Source: Baffinella frigidus
Lineage: Eukaryota > Cryptophyceae > Cryptomonadales > Baffinellaceae
Reading direction: 5' to 3'
NCBI GenBank assembly: GCA_026770585.1
Contig: MU646325.1
Span: forward strand, 639,841-654,616
DNA length: 14,776 nucleotides
In this document: one piece after another, positions 14,717-14,776 of the stretch
Numbering within the stretch: position 1 is the stretch's first letter
How the letters are laid out: every line of letters begins with the position of its first letter
The notes under the pieces: model-generated
Told to the model about the DNA's origin: nothing
Database searches by the model: none
Seen by the model: only the letters and a program-made list of their open reading frames with translations
Made by a program: the position numbers and the translations under genes

Positions 14717-14776
14717 CATCTTCGGCCGGTACGGGTCGTGCCTGCATTTCGCGAATGCCGCGTCACAGAGGGTGGG

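Overview
This is eukaryotic nuclear DNA, most likely from an alga with a complex (red-lineage) plastid. Three things point there. The genes have spliceosomal introns. There is a candidate thylakoid-lumen precursor whose leader combines a signal peptide, a Phe at the presumed cleavage site, and a twin-arginine segment. There are large arrays of degenerate Arabidopsis-type telomere heptamers (CCCTAAA/TTTAGGG). A chromerid, cryptophyte, dinoflagellate or stramenopile would all fit; the sequence alone does not decide.

Left half (1-5608, minus strand): eight exons, joined in phase, form a secreted RCC1/BLIP-II-type beta-propeller gene that runs off the left edge. Exon 1 (5450-5608) encodes a signal peptide and a half repeat. 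After it, each propeller repeat is split over two exons: an 'A' exon (DDATVKCWG...) running from phase 0 to phase 1, and a 'B' exon (MGxNLPSVDLGAGRTAVA...HTCAVL) running from phase 1 back to phase 0. Every A exon ends at the same unusual donor (GTCCKTGCCCAC) followed at once by a CT microsatellite. The introns are themselves duplicated modules and hold telomere-like arrays, a TA-flanked MITE, hairpin elements, a broken B exon and a small unclassified mobile element.

Middle (5609-9180): a GC-rich 5' flank of the RCC1 gene, with several overlapping open frames but no gene I can support; an apparently non-coding stretch; then a tandem duplication in which each copy pairs a telomere-like array with a ~350-430 bp unit. 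Segments at the edges of these copies are flipped relative to each other.

Right-centre (9382-10540, plus strand): a three-exon gene for an unrecognised ~215-aa putative lumen protein. Its last exon is tandemly duplicated. Its second intron contains a copy of the same small element found in the RCC1 gene, and a third copy lies just downstream.

Right end (10.9-14.8 kb): no convincing complete gene. It holds a cluster of at least six copies of a TA-flanked inverted-repeat element (CAGGGGTACCTCGCTCATAAG termini), a telomere-like array in the opposite orientation to the others, two copies of a possible minus-strand terminal exon, a long hairpin, and a set of ~60-110 bp direct repeats.

The most unusual system is the 117-132 bp element without terminal inverted repeats. 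It has 8-12 bp target duplications, a paralogous empty site inside the window, and two of its three copies lie antisense in introns. It is a candidate introner-like or otherwise undescribed small transposable element.
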